From the NCBI GenBank assembly GCA_028023455.1, contig JAQFVV010006503.1:908404-972403 (forward strand): 64,000 nucleotides of DNA, in the 5' to 3' direction. Source of the DNA: Epiperipatus broadwayi (taxonomy: Eukaryota > Onychophora > Udeonychophora > Euonychophora > Peripatidae). The position numbers were made by a program, and so were the translations under genes. The notes beneath the pieces were generated by a model. The model worked only from the letters and a program-made list of their open reading frames with translations, did no database searches and was not told the origin of the DNA. This document shows, in pieces, positions 11,777 to 25,563 of the stretch (its first letter is position 1; each line of letters opens with the position of its first letter).

Positions 11777-12833
11777 CAAATCTTTTGGTTTTGGAAAGAA
11801 AATATTGCAAATTTTTAAATAAAACAAGCACTTGAATTATCACAAGAAAAGGCAGAATTATTCAGTCTAGCACCCTCTAGTACATCAATTAAATTTCTAT
11901 GTTATTACTGAGCATAAAAACAAAATCCAAGTTTGACTGGATATATTATTGTCATTCGACGTTCTATGCCAAAAAAAAAAAAAAATCATTTTTAAATATA
12001 CTAATCCTGGTGGAAGTCTGTAGATGGAAGTAAACGTTTTTTATATAAATATATACGTTAATATAGATTATAGTCACACATATATTTAAAAATTGTTCTT
12101 TAAAAAGCTATTCAGAAGGTGTGAAATATTGTAATGCGGTTAATTTTGCAGCCAATATTAAGGATTAAAATCTAGATTTAAAAAAAAACATCAAAACAGC
12201 CAATGATTGAATGAATATTGGCTGAAGTAATTTCTTTTAATTATTTATCAATATTTTATTGATTAGTTAGTTAATTATTTTTGTTGAATTTGATTGCAAA
12301 ATAAAAGCTAAATTATTATTTAAACTCTTATTGCAAATATTAATTTATTAAGGCAAGATCAGCACATACGCCGTTCTTATCTTTATAAAATCGTAATCTT
12401 GTGTGAAGACTTGCAGAGGTCCCTCTAGTGGCAAATTGAACACTCAAGGCGCATAGTACTATGGTTATATAGTCTTACATATAAACATTACAAGCATATA
12501 TGTACTTAAACTCTTATTATTAAGTATATAAACCATATTAGTAAATATTATTAATGTTTACGTGATTTTTTATTATTTGTGCCAACAATTAAATTGCTCA
12601 ATATATAAAAAAATGAATAATAAGGTCCCTTCCCCCGTTCTGTTTTAAAACCTTACGAAGTAAACTCAAATGAGAGAGTAATTACATTTGTTTGTTCTTT
12701 GATGTTTTCTAACAAACTTTGTTCAGCAGTTTTATAAAATGTTATAATAGGAGGATTTCATTCATAAAGAATTTTCATTCATACACGCGCGACTTTTATT
12801 GTTTTAAGATTTTATGAACTTCTAAAATTCTAA
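11777..12833. other. Upstream flank of the ORF1 relic, no recognised gene
   Basis: May include the 5' untranslated part of the ORF1 element next to 11776, but I see no boundary. The part around 12358-12480 has somewhat higher G+C (CAGAGGTCCCTCTAG), vaguely like the 41.9-kb repeat. Confidence 0.4.
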
Positions 12834-12945
12834 AAGATTTTTTTTCCTCATGTGTCATAGCATCAGCCGGGAAGCGAACCCGCTAACCCGGGACAACTGC
12901 TTGTAAAGCAGCTGTCGCTGACCGTCTAACACTTGTCCGTTTTAT
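12834..12945 (-). mobile_element. tRNA-derived SINE
   Basis: On the minus strand there is a tRNA-like head with a B box GGGTTCGCTTCCC (12881-12869), an anticodon-arm-like hairpin CTGC-TTTACAA-GCAG (a Val-TAC-like loop), and a body ending GATGCTATGACACATGAGG before an A-rich tail (plus-strand T-run at 12839-12845). The copy at 57.46 kb matches over the whole length. It is a pol III-transcribed SINE relic, not a functional tRNA gene, because the acceptor stem does not pair. Confidence 0.82.
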
Positions 12946-13903
12946 GAAAGCTCTATTTGGTCTAAAATATATGATGAAAGACAAATAGCTTTAAAACAGA
13001 TATCAATATTAGTTTTATTGTCTCAATTATAACAAACCAGTATATATCTTTTATATGTGATATATAAAAAAAATATATTGTTATATTAAGAACTTTGCAA
13101 AATTTAATTCAATCTTTAATAACTTTAGAACCCTAGGGATAATTTTTTTTCAATTTTATTTTTATCCTTTATTTTTTGTCTGTTGGCAATTTTATAACTT
13201 ATTATAAAACATTTTACTCTAGTACTGAACTTAATGAAAAATGTCTGTGTTACTGTCTGAAAAATAATGTAGTAACCATGTTAAAAGAAAAATTATATTT
13301 AGAGTTCTATTTCAAAATGTTCTCACCAATAAATAAAGATTTTAATATATTTTTTAAATGTTATTTGACATTCTATATAGTTAATAGTTATAAATGTACT
13401 ATATTACATAACTATTCCATTAAAAATTTAAAAACTATACCATACATACACCTGTAGTTATACACATATATCTGTCTGTATATAGTTATGTATAATAATT
13501 TCTCAAATTGAACTCACGTTGTAACTAATTATTAAAGAATTGAAATGAGATAATTGGCATGTAAAGGCATGATTTTAGAAACTCTTACCTTTTTAATAGC
13601 TGTGTTAGGCTCTAAACGATATCTTTCATACTTCATTAGAAATTAGATATATATATATATATTCTTATATTTATTTCAAATTATGAAAGTTTGCAATAGT
13701 ATTACTTTTGACTAAATAAAAAAATTATAATTTATATTTTACCTTGGAAATAGTAATATTTGACAAGCACCTAAGATGTTAAAAACTGCTATCTATGAAA
13801 TGAAATATGAAAGACATAAAACCAATAGCATTGTTTCAAATAAAAAAGAAATAAAAATACATACACTTCATGGACTATGGTTTGAAAGCCATATCTCATT
13901 CTG
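12946..13903. other. AT-rich stretch without a recognised gene
   Basis: A 93-codon open frame at 13176-13457 is rich in Phe, Tyr, Asn and Lys, as chance frames in AT-rich DNA are, and shows no family feature. Confidence 0.45.
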
Positions 13904-14104
13904 AACTATGATTGTCATCACATGATCACCATTTCTTAGGCTTGCTCATAACTCATAAAAATGGTGATCATGTGATGTTTAGTGGTTTAATATCAATCCT
14001 GTGGGAATATTGGATGTGTAAGCACTAGATAGGGATTTTATACACAAGCCTTCTGGCATCCATTAATTACTCTGGAGTTTTTGCCTGTTTTAACTATGAT
14101 TGTC
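13904..14104. repeat. Foldback element, family B, with 13-bp target duplication
   Basis: The insert 13917-14091 is bounded by AACTATGATTGTC at 13904-13916 and 14092-14104. At the left end is a hairpin with arms CATCACATGATCACCAT and its complement (13916-13932, 13961-13977). The rest shares CAAGCCTTCTGGCATCCATT and TTGCCTGTTTT with other family B copies. Confidence 0.85.
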
Positions 14105-15081
14105 CATAACTTTATATAAGTTAATAGTAACTATATACACACACACATATGTAAGTAGATTGACTGTAGCTTAAGTAGAAGACAAGCAAGTGGCCGAAAA
14201 AGTGCAAACCAGTTGGATATATAGATAATTGAATAAGTAGATATGAGTGATGATTATATTGGGATTAATCATAGATGGAAGAATAAATAAATAGACATAT
14301 AGATCAGAAGACAGATAAATAGATGGCTAAATGAATAGTTTAAAAGTAAACAGATTGGTAACAAATAAACAATTATTCATTATAATAGATAAACAGATAA
14401 AATAATAAACACATTGACATTTGGATTGCTGGACATAGTAAATTATAATAATTTTTAAGTCATGTTTTGTAGAACAAACTTAGAATTCATTTTATATTTT
14501 GTTTTCAGATTTTTTTTAGATGTATCTAAAAACTCATAAACAAAAATTAATGAAAGTAAACAATCAAAAACATGACTCTGTTTTAACCTATGGAGTAAAT
14601 AAATGTAGTTTGATTAACAAAATTATTATTCAAATTATCATTATATGTAACATGTATTTCATAAAGAATAATTACAAAAACAACAGCAAATAATCATAAT
14701 TGCCAGAAGGTGTTCATTAATAATTTCCAGAATGTATTCACTAATAAATGTCAGTAGATGTTCCTTCTTCATCTTCATTTTGATGTCAGTACATTTTCAG
14801 CTGACTAATATTCTGTTAAAGAGCTATTACATTCAAATATTTAATAATTTTATCAAAAAAATAATACAAAGATAAACATCTTATTCATTTGTTGATGTAA
14901 ACAAAAGACAGTGTTCTATAAATGCAGTAGAATATTTTTTGCTGCTGAACAATATGAGTTGACTATCTCTTATTGTTTCTAATTGGCTCAAAACTGTCTG
15001 CAGTGTTTATTTTTGATCTCCAGTTGCTTCTGTAATCTAGAAATATTGTAGTTAGAAATCACATGAACATTTTTTAATTAA
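14105..15081. other. AT-rich stretch without a recognised gene
   Basis: Contains a loose GATA/GATAGATAA-rich stretch at about 14216-14400 and a small CA run. No coding frame was recognised. Confidence 0.45.
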
Positions 15082-15177
15082 TTTTTTTTTTCATATGTCA
15101 AAGCGTTAACCGTGAAGCGAACCCAGACCAGCTTCCTGGAAGGCAGCTATGGTAACTGCTAGGCCACCCATGCTTGA
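15082..15177 (-). mobile_element. tRNA-derived SINE, Gly-like head
   Basis: The minus strand reads GGGTGGCCTAGCAGTTA (A-box-like), an anticodon-like loop CTTCCAG, and the B box GGGTTCGCTTCA, then ends in an A-tail (plus-strand T-run 15082-15091). The region after the B box resembles the 12.83-kb SINE (GCTTTGACATATG versus GCTATGACACATG), so the two share a body but differ in the head. Confidence 0.78.
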
Positions 15178-18100
15178 CTAATTACTTGTAAAGGCATTCT
15201 TCTTTAAACATTAATTAAAAGGTTAAAGATTGGCAAACAAAACTTAACTTTTTATCAACATTCGTGAAAGATATACAAACAATATGATAAGCTTTCAGAA
15301 TGAGAATTTATCATATATATAAACACTTTGAATGAGCACATTACCATTGGTTCAACTATTTTTGTCTTTTTGTTAAAAGTTTTATATAGTCCATATATTA
15401 GAAGATGTTTCAATTGAAACTATAATAACATCTCAATTGATTTGATATTTACCTTGTAGTTCACATTATTCTAATTTATGATCCATATAAGACCTTAGGG
15501 AACCAAATAAAAGTTATTCATTTTTATTTATAATTTGATTAGGTTTTATATTTATATAACATGTGCTCAGTGCTTTAATATGTAATAGATATTGTTAGCA
15601 TTATAAAAATTCTATCATTGTATATATATAATTAAAATAAAACCAATAAAACCAACTCCTCCTCCTCCTAATTAAAGCTATGCTTAAATCAATTTCCAAA
15701 TTCAACAAATTCTTATTAATGACAAGGAATAGATACTAAGCATTCTTTAGCTTCATTGGTTTTTAAATTAATTCATTGACATTGTTATAAATATGAGAAT
15801 AAAACTTGTCTACTCATTTGATTTATGTTCAATGTAAATATTCTGAAAACATTATTTAATTATTTAAAAGATCAAGGTATCTTAATTTTAACAATCCTCA
15901 AATACCAAATAAAATGTCAATTTTTAATAAATGTAATAATACATTATCACACCTGAATGATAAGTAATTGAAACAGAAGCAATTGCTACGCCCAATTAAA
16001 ACTATATATAATATTTAATTATTTTCATAAGAGCTGAGAAACTTTACTTTATAACGGACACCCATATTTATTATCTTACTCGTTAGCTTTTCCATTTTAG
16101 ATTATGCTAAAACGTAACATGTATACACATACTGTGTATTTATATAAATATGTTTAAAAGCATTATAAATAATCTTAACGAATAAAAGAAAGAGGTTGCA
16201 GCGATTTACTAAACAATCTTTTCGTAGAGAAAAAAAAGATTTTAGGATTTAGAAACAGAACTTTCTTATTAGGAAAGTTAACTAAATTACTGCACACTTT
16301 TTCTGTCTTACAATTTACACACTTTAAGTAACAAAATTTACTAACCACATAAATAAAAAATTAGTTTCTATAGAATAGTAAACGTAATTGATGAAATGTA
16401 TAAATATCTAGATAAGGTTTGGAATTTTAGTTTGTTTTTTAATATTTCAAAATAAAAATAAAGTATCAATTTATATTTTGAGTGCTTCAAAGTTTAACGT
16501 TGTCTGTGATGTAGATATGTATTAGAGAAGATATATCATAATCCAGTCTTTTATTTAAAACTCAATATAAAAAGCCAATATACACAGCTATTTTTCCTAA
16601 TTAATAAATATAAAAAACACGAGGCCAGAAATTTGAAAAATTAAAATGATTTAAAAAGTTGTAGTGCACTATAAACTATTTTATATCGATCACCATTGCA
16701 ATCGTTTTCCTTCTTTTTGTGGATCAATGAGTTTAAAAAATGAGCAGCCAACTTCATATTCCTGCTGTAACCTCGTTTTGAATAATACATTTTAGTTAAG
16801 CGCGAAAGTCGAATTAGATATTTGAAACTAACTCTAATAATCATAATTTTAACCATTCATCTTAACAAATAATAACCTAACCACTGCCACGATGATCTAA
16901 GTCATCATAGCACAAATCATTTTATTGCTCTACCATATTTAAATAACAATAAGCACAAAATAATTATTATCAACATGGGTAGTCATCTTTTAAGAGATCA
17001 GCATTGTGGTAAACATGAGATTAAAAGACACACTGAAGCAATTACAAACCTAAAAGTCTATCCTATAATAAAAGCTGCATAAACATACCATTGACTTCTT
17101 TCATCATGATTCAAACATCACTTCTAAAATGAAAAGTGATGTGTACATACATTATGAAATTCTACTTCTGTCTAAATATTAGTTTTTATATCTTGTATAT
17201 AGTTATATGTAATACTTTGATATTTATTACTAATAAATATTCATAACTTTTAATTATATGACTCTTTACCACAGCAGAAGTGGCATAGTCAAAACTGGAT
17301 ATAATTCTATCAAAAAATTGGGTGAATATAAACTTGCTGATATAAAATCAGAAGTAACATGAAAGTCATTTTCAACTGGATATTACTTGTAACTGGAGTA
17401 TTTTGCTAAAGAAAAATACTGTAATATATATATAATGTCTGTAACAGGCTCACAAAACTATTTGATCCAAGTTGTCCTAACAACTGCCTTACCTGCTCAA
17501 AGTAAAATTTTTCTTAAAAACAAATAAAATAAACAAAATAATAACTTTTGTATTGTAGCATTTGATTCCAATATACCACATTGAAAGTGTGCTCAGATGT
17601 TTCTATGACAAAGAGATTAATTCATATAAAGAAACCTTTTTGATTGCAAATGTTTAAAATGTTTTATAATTTATTACAAATACAAATGAAAAGAAAAAAT
17701 AATGTAGCATTTATTATATAAGTGTATGTGGTACAGCAATCTATAAAATATTGTAATTGTGAGCAACTCCTATATTATTCAAAGCAGAAATTTGAGAAAG
17801 TATATTTTTGAGAGATACTTTTATCCAGATCTTTATATATATAGAGAGAGAGAGAGATAAAATGAAATTTTTGGGTACGAACCGTGTATTATTTTGCATT
17901 ACAATCATATAACCATGAATACATTATATATATATATATATTGCAAAATCACCATATTAATCCTGTATTTTGGGGAAAAACTGAGTTTATTAACATTAAA
18001 ATATGATTTTAATTATTTTTTAGGTAATGTTTAAGAAATAATTTTAATTATCATATGAAAGAAAATAATCTAATGGCAAAATTATACATTGATCCAAGAA

Positions 18101-19685
18101 TAACTCTAATACTACTTTTCAATCTACAGTAACATGAGCATTCTTGTTTGAGTCAATTACTGAGCAAGATTTACTTTGAAAGTGAGCTTTTACTGACATT
18201 GAAATAATTAGCTAGAATAGTAGCTTGATTGAGATTTAAACATACTGCAGGCTTGAGCAAAAACTAAGTCTATATACTCTGGGAAAGTTTGCTACTGATA
18301 TACCAAAAATGACTCTTGGAAAAAAAATTCTCTCACATGTAATCAGATTGACTATTACTGTAATCAAGTTTATAAATTTTACTAAGACTGTTGGAGCTAA
18401 ACCATATTTAAACTTTTTAACATTTAATGATTACCATTAATGTAAAATTGAATGATAATAAATAACATCAATTCTTGCAAAATATATAAAAATAATACTA
18501 ATTGTTGCTTCTTTTGCTATTTTAACTAGAAAGCATGACAAACTAATATATCACAAGTGATACAATCACTTGAATCTGTAGTTATTGACAGCAACTCAGA
18601 TGAGTTTAAATTTGATACTTTTAATCTATTAGCAGAATATAGTTGAAAAATACTTCACAAATGTACAGCAAATTTGTTGATTATTGGATTGTTAGTAATA
18701 TTGAATTTATAGTAGATAATTATATATAAAAATAACTTCTAATAATCAGTGATTATTTCTATAAATATTTTAAGATAATTGATACCACCTTCATTCTGAA
18801 GTGTAATAGATGTTAAACCATTGGAAGAAGTCTTTGTAACTCCTACAATTCTCAGACTTGTTTCTGGCAATGGGGTAACAATTCATATCAACCAAATACA
18901 AAGTATTCTGTTTCAAATAATAATATTAATCAGGTTTTATGCCACCTTGAAATTTATCAAAAGTTGAAAATATGGTGCATGAAACAAAAGATACTCCATT
19001 AAAATTTGTCAGAAAGTTGTTTCATCTTCTTAGCCATAATGTTACTATTTCAGCAACATGTCTCTAATCTCTGTCCAAAGTAACAATCAAAATATTCATT
19101 AGGTATGTTTGAAAATAAATCTGTATGTCTGTTCCCAAAATAAATATCAAAGATGAATACCTCAGATCAGGTTTTAAACACCAAATTCAAAATATATTTC
19201 ATAATTAGTGATGAAATGAACTACTATTATTATAGGGAAACAAAGCTAAGAGACTTCTATTGGGAAAACCAATGAAGATATATTACATCATTTTGATAAA
19301 AAAAATAGACCATAGGACTTTTAAAAGGAAGTTATTTTTGATAGATAATCTGACTTAAAATACATCAAGCCAGTCATTAATGAAAAAAAATACATCCAAA
19401 TTTTATCTGAAAAAATGATCCAGACCTCATAGTGTTCATTCATTCAGAGAAGAAGAAAATCAAGACAACAGTAATGCAACAATAATAACATATGTGTAAA
19501 AGTCAGGACTATATTACAATATTTTAAAGAGAAGAATATAACACAATACAAGTATTTTCATGAAGATAACAAAAACTAATTTTGAATAGATTGTTTTTTA
19601 TTAATCACACAACATAAATCAAATATGACTAATCATCTTAGCATCTAAAAATTACCAAAACCAATACAGTAGAATATAATATAAT
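15178..19685. other. Long AT-rich stretch without a recognised gene
   Basis: About 4.5 kb with no open frame bearing family features and no strong repeat beyond small (TA)n/(GA)n tracts (17837-17860, 17928-17942). Any introns or old degraded repeats here cannot be recognised by eye. Confidence 0.45.
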
Positions 19686-19800
19686 AGTTTTTACTTCACC
19701 TTTGATTAGTAATTAATTGTGCTTGCACTTTACACAAAAAAGTGAAGCTTGTCTAAATCTTACAAAGTTATATGGCTTAGCGCTTTCAGAGATCTTGAGT
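19686..19800. repeat. Family F short repeat
   Basis: Shares CAAAAAAGTGAAGCTTGTCT, AAAGTTATATGGCTTA and TTTACTTCACCTTTGA-like blocks with the bounded element at 41.6 kb, in a rearranged order of the flanking arms. Confidence 0.6.
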
Positions 19801-19859
19801 CTCCATAATCATAGCCTACTTTTAACTGAAGTTACATTGTGGTTTATGTAAAATTTTAT

Positions 19860-20382
19860 GCAATTTTTTTTTATTTTTATAATGACCATTTTGTGGAGAT
19901 TGTAAAGCACGATTCTTTCCGGTTTATTGCATCACTGTCATTTGCAATAAAACATGCCTCTTTGACCTTTCGCTTCACATCATTGCATTCCATGCTCAGT
20001 GCCCTTACTATAGTGGGTTCAAACCTATGGACAGTTGTTCTTTGGTGCTCAAAGAATATAGATTTGTTTTCATCGTTAATTATTGCTTTCCTGTACAAAT
20101 AATGATGTTGGCATGGGTCTCGCCATAGTATGCCACTCTACATCCATTGGTTGAAGCATGAAATCCTATAAACTGCTTGGGATATTTGATCAGAAGGTAT
20201 TTTGTCTTTGGTATTGTTTATTATTCTGTTTGTTGATGGTGGGGTGTGGAATCTTAGTTCAAAGGACTCAGCAAATATTTTATAATATTTTCTAGCAATT
20301 AATGGTATGTATATAATATCTAACTTTTGTAGATCACCTATTTTTAAATGTAACACATTCAGAATAATCATTGCCAACAAAG
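19860..20382 (-). pseudogene. Penelope-like element C-terminal remnant, minus strand
   Basis: On the minus strand the upstream frame (20380-20138) carries IIYIPLIARKYYKIFAESF, SFELRFHTPPSTNRIINNTK, KDKIPSD and AVYRISC, the RT/GIY-YIG linker region. In another frame the DNA at 20138-20100 then gives AYYGETHAN, an imperfect GIY-YIG core, and the last frame (20098-19877) gives the family tail DVKRKVKEACFIAND with AINRKES. A frameshift separates the pieces and the RT palm is missing. Sequence differs clearly from the 3.4-kb and 45-kb copies, so this is a separate lineage (longer charged linker, Arg-rich). Confidence 0.85.
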
Positions 20383-22859
20383 ATGATTATTATCTATATT
20401 GGTATTTTTCTCAACACAAGATATCATCTCAACATTAGTAATAGTTCATGTCTATCAAACACATTTTATTCAACCTCTACATCATTAAGATAGACATGTA
20501 TGAGTATTGTTTATTAATAGCTTGTGAAAAGTAGGTATTTTCATATAAATTTATATATATAGATAGATCAAAATGGTCTGAAGGTTCATTTAAGCCACCA
20601 ACAGATGCAGAAGATTTTTTCTCTTTTGTCCACATCAAGATTTTATTCTTATATGAGAGCTTGCTATAATTTTAGAAGATGCTAAAATTTGTTTCTATTT
20701 ATATTTTAATTTGAATATAGAAAATTGTGTTATAATTTTTTTTCCCAGATATTTAGTAATTAAAAGTACTACTATTACAATAACTTATAACAATTTTTAT
20801 CTGTATTAAATGTATGATTTGTTTATTAGATATATCCTTTGTTTCAATATTATTAATTTGTTTATTTTCAAAATCATAAATGACAGATTAGAATATTCCT
20901 TGGTTTGTTTCATGTTCATAAATATTTCTGTAAAACTGCTATTATATTATTCTAGATTAGTTTAACAGTATTATTTTAAAAATATTTAACTTTATAAATA
21001 TTTTGGTTATCTTTTACAAATGCTTGCCCTCACAATTCAAAACAATAGGCTAAAGTAAATAACACTGAAATATGCAACTTAAAACCTTAAAAAATTATCA
21101 ACACTTTGCTAATAATTAATTAAAATAATAATTTCATTTTACCTTTATTTTTATCTTTCAAATACTTGTTGGAAAGTTGAAAAGTAATCTAGTATATTTT
21201 ATGTAAATTTACTTTCTATAGCTTGTTAATCATATTTTTGAAGTAATGGCATGAGAGTTAGCTGAAGTATTACAAATCCATAAAAAATGAATTGAATAGA
21301 GTTGACATTTTATACTAAATTGTAGGTTACAAAAACTTATTTGTTCTAAAAATGTTTTTCCATTGATTAAAGCTTTGAAACATCTTCATAAAACTATGAA
21401 AATGTTCAAATAAAAATAAATATATTTTATATTTATTAAATAACTGTGAAACAAAAAAAATAACTTTAATATAATTTTTACTTGACCCATAAAATGAAAA
21501 CAATTTCCACCATTTTGTGAAATTTGAATTCTGCAATTTGATGATTGAATTATACTGCTTTATTTTTTGATAACTTCTGCTATCTAGAAATAATAGTAAT
21601 AACTAAATTATATATTCTTTATTGTTTATTTATAACTATTTACCATAACATTTCAATATCTAAAAAAATATTTATCAAAGAAAAGCAGTAATAGTTAGAC
21701 TTTTTGTGATACTTAAGAAGATTAAAATGTACAAGAGAATGCTTCATTTTTTAATTGAGAAGCAAAAGATTTAAAAACAAATAAATAATTATTATAACAA
21801 CTAAAATGTAGATAATAAGATAATATTTATAAGTAAGTAGTTTGTTTAATAATTAATAAATAAATATTAATAGTAATGAATTAAATCACCAAAAATTATA
21901 CAATCTTACTCAAATTATAAATATAGATAATAATCAAAATTAATAATCAAGCTTGTATGGAATGTTTTCAGTAGAAAAGTTACTGAAATAAAATAACTGA
22001 TAATTGATTAAGGTAGTTTTAAAATAAATGTGTTGTACAAACATCTGATATATAATTCCTAATAAATAAGCAACACATATATTTCAAACAAGATAATATA
22101 TTGAGTACAAGTTACCTAACAAAAAGAATAATATATTAGGAGTAACAAAATGGAATCATAAATAATGTGGTTAATAAAGTAAAGAGAGTATTTGTTAGTG
22201 GATTAAGAGAACACATTGAAATTAAGTTTAAAATGATGCTGAAACATGTAACAATAAATGAACAACTGAAGTTTTCACCTGATTCTAAAATCACCAAAGA
22301 ACTTAAATATTGAGAACGTGATCCAGAATTTACAAAATCAACAAGTTATGTAATGGAAGATCTAAAAAATCACATACAATTCTATACAGTAGTAAACTGA
22401 TAAAGATTGAAAACAAGGATGAAAATTTCATAAAATATACATTTTATGTAAATAAATTATTTTGGTTTTTAAAAAACAAATTTTTAATGATTCTATATAT
22501 TAATGATTTTATGAAAAAAACTTATTTTATTTCAATATAAATTTAAACTTGATTCAAATCAGCAGATAATCTTTTAATCTATTTTTCATAATCAAATGAA
22601 AATGATTTGCATTAGAAGGTGCAGCACATTCCAAGGACAGGTTTCTAATTACTGCTTCTGGTAAAAATACTAATTTGTACTGTATGGGTCAAGGGATCCA
22701 TACTTTATCAAATTTTTCAAATAAGATTGTTATTAGAAAAAGGTGGATCAGAGATCAAAGTAGATACATCTATTTTAAAATATCATGATCAAAAATTTAA
22801 TTATTTAATAGTGGTCATGAAAACTAATTAAAATTCACATTTAATGTTTATTAATTATT
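20383..22859. other. Long AT-rich stretch without a recognised gene
   Basis: No frame with family features and no clear repeat. Short open frames (for example 21536-21327, minus) look like chance. Confidence 0.45.
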
Positions 22860-23396
22860 CATGGTATAAATATTTAAGCCAATAAACATCACATGACCAC
22901 CATCTCTTATGCTTGTGTATAACTGTTGTTAAAACAGGCAAAACTCACTATACATATGCCACACACAGAAAGCTAGAGTAATCAATGGACGTCAGAAGGC
23001 TTGTGCATAAAATTCCCATCTTGTGCCCACTCATCCAATATTCCTAGTCTAGTTTCTGGCTTGTGGCCTTCATTAGTGAGGAGCCTTGGATATGAGAGCA
23101 TTGCATCTAGATCTTAGCATCTAATGCAACCCTCCAGCAAACACCTTTTATCTCCATTTAACTACAAAACTATGAGTCTTAAACTGAAAACACCTTAATG
23201 TTTCCAATTCAAGCCCATCATATCCAAGGCTCCTCACTGATGAAGACCACAAGCCAGATCCAGATCATAGTCTGGGGATATTGGGTGAGCTGGCACTAGA
23301 TGGGGATTTTATGCACAAGCCTTCTGGCATCCATTGATTACTCTAGCTTGCTGTGTGTGGCATACGTATAGTGAGTTTTGCATGGTATAAATATTT
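22860..23396. repeat. Large foldback element, family B, with 16-bp target duplication
   Basis: The 505-bp insert (22876-23380) is flanked by CATGGTATAAATATTT at 22860-22875 and 23381-23396. Inside, arms of about 170 bp (22932-23100 and 23215-23382) are inverted copies that share GCAAAACTCAC, CAGAAGGCTTGTGCATAAAA and CCAAGGCTCCTCACT. Only the left end carries the CATCACATGA..CACCATC terminal module, so the right end is asymmetric. Confidence 0.9.
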
Positions 23397-23773
23397 GGCA
23401 GTAAAGTAAGAAGCAAATACCATTTCTTTTAGATTAAATGTAATTTATAAAGTACATCTGACATTTTGTTAAAAATTTGGTTTAATGATTTTCAAGTGAT
23501 TCAAAAATTTATTGTAGAACTATAGAATAATAATCAGATTCATATAATTTAAAGTTTAAAATCAGGTATAACATGAACATATTTTCAGGTAATTGAAAAT
23601 TTCCAATTAGCTGGGGATTTTTTCAAAAAACTGACAGATAATACAAGTAGACATCAAATATTGTTTATTGAAGGAACATACATTCATTGCTAAATAATAA
23701 AGCAAATAAGAAAAATAAAACATATATATTGAATTAAATATTTCCATGGATTGTTATTATAATAAAAACTAGA

Positions 23774-23920
23774 AATGAAAAAATATCCATGTAAATAGAG
23801 ATAACCTTTAAACTTTGTTTTCACAGGATTACCAGTTAGTAGTAATTTATAATTTCTTGGAAACATCAAAGGTCAAAGGTTATCTCTATTTACATAGATA
23901 TTTTGTCATTTTCATTTAAA
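23774..23920. repeat. Short inverted repeat, about 147 bp
   Basis: Arms of about 40 bp with the core ATGTAAATAGAGATAACCTT (near 23790) and its complement (near 23880), spaced by about 60 bp. No flanking duplication was recognised. Confidence 0.8.
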
Positions 23921-24689
23921 AAAAACTTTCATCTAGCAACTAATGAACATGGCCTTCTTTTCCATTACTTATGAAAACAGGAATATTTAATTTAAAAGGC
24001 ATTTGCTTTTGAAAGGCTGTTTTATCTTTTTTGTCTCAAATAACAATATGTATTAATTTATTAAAAGAACTAAGCACTATTATTATTAATAGTTATTATA
24101 GCAGTGGTAGTAGTAATAGTATTAAAAAGTTTTATTCTTTTTTAAAACTGTTTTACTTTTATATAAAGTTTATATACCAACTTCCCCCTCTTTTCCAAAA
24201 AAGAAATTAAAGAAAAAAAAATGCTTTAGAAATAAACAACAACAATAAACAAATGCAGACAAAGTATTTGAATATATTGATTTTAATTAAATGTTGATTC
24301 CCAAATGGTTTTATTAAACAAGTTTATTTTATTTTAATAGATAAAAAAAATGTATATAGAATATATTGAATTTACTGTTTAAATAAAGCAGACTGTATGT
24401 TGATTCACTGATTGTTTTGATAAAATTTATTTTATAATCAAATAAATAAATTGAATTCCTACATGAACTATTCCCAGTAGATAAACATTTTAAATTTATA
24501 TTAACTATTACAAAGAATTACGCATATTAAAATATATGTATGCACTTACACACACAGCTATTGCTTAATTACAAATTACATTACTAAATCCAATATTCAA
24601 ATATTACCTATTCTGCCTGTACTCTGCCCCTCCCACTTCTGTGTATTTAAATGGACATATTAAGTTCTACATATGAGGGGTCAGATTAC
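23921..24689. other. AT-rich stretch without a recognised gene
   Basis: A/T homopolymers and short repeats only. Confidence 0.45.
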
Positions 24690-25060
24690 CTTAAAGTCAA
24701 CATGGGGATGGCTACAATATTTGGCATTAACAAGGGCTTTGAGTATCCATCTTCAGATTTTCTATGATATGGATGGCTGAAGAGTTGGAGAATGAAGAGA
24801 ATTTAAGCTTGGCAATTAAAATTAAAGATTTTATATCTTAATATAAACTGAGCATTGATTATATATATGTGTGTGTGGTACATGATAATCTGGACAAAAT
24901 TATGAGTACTGGTTCAGCACAAAATAACTATATTGGAGATTATTTATCTTTTTTGCTTGAATGTGGTCATGTGTATCAATTATATAAGATAGAGTGGATG
25001 ACTAAACGGAACTTAAAGTCTGTATTCAAATCCCCTCTAATTACATCTAAAGCTTAAGTA
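24690..25060 (+). repeat. Family A repeat copy
   Basis: Contains the family blocks AACAAGGGCTTTGAG, ATATGGATGGCTGAAGAGTT, ATCTTAATATAAACTGAGCA, ACTGGTTCAGCACAAAATAA, GGTCATGTGTATCAATTATA, and the terminal GTATTCAAATCCCCTCTAAT. The 62-codon open frame inside it (24869-25057) is a by-product of the repeat. Confidence 0.75.
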
Positions 25061-25563
25061 TATACATCGTACTTGTATTCAGATGTTACAAATCCAATGT
25101 TGTAAAATATACACATGTAGTTTCTCTACCTCATTTCTGTGGAAGGGATGAAGAAACTGGGTAGTACAGAGTTACAACCAGATGATGCTTCTTGAATGCT
25201 ACTGCTTAACAACTATTTTAAAGTGATAGTTAATTCTAACAGTATACTTTTAAAACTGCATGTTACACACTTTACTGAGCCTATTGTATCATTAAGAAAC
25301 AAATTCTTAGATGAAAATTTAATATTATTCGAAATAATGATAAATAAATTGATCTTGCAACATTGAATATACAATGAATAACTTTTTTCTGATGTAAGAC
25401 TGCATTAAGTGCAAAATCTTTTGTCTAAATCGAATGATCTGAGGCTTTGAATAGTATCACATGAATCAATAAAAAATATAAATAAATCTAAGTAATAAGA
25501 AGTAATTAACACATATGTTTATATAAGAATAGAAAAGTTAGTGTTTCACTTATATATATATAT
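25061..25563. other. Flank of the LTR element, no recognised gene
   Basis: AT-rich. It ends in a short (TA)n run at 25550-25563, into which the LTR element has inserted. Confidence 0.5.

Noticed and set aside
12843-12930. Possible functional tRNA-Val gene
   Set aside because: The acceptor stem does not pair, an A-tail follows the body, and a second copy exists at 57.46 kb, so it is a SINE.
13176-13457. 93-codon frame in an AT-rich region
   Set aside because: Composition (Phe, Tyr, Asn, Lys, Ile) is that of translated AT-rich noise; no motif or repeat context.
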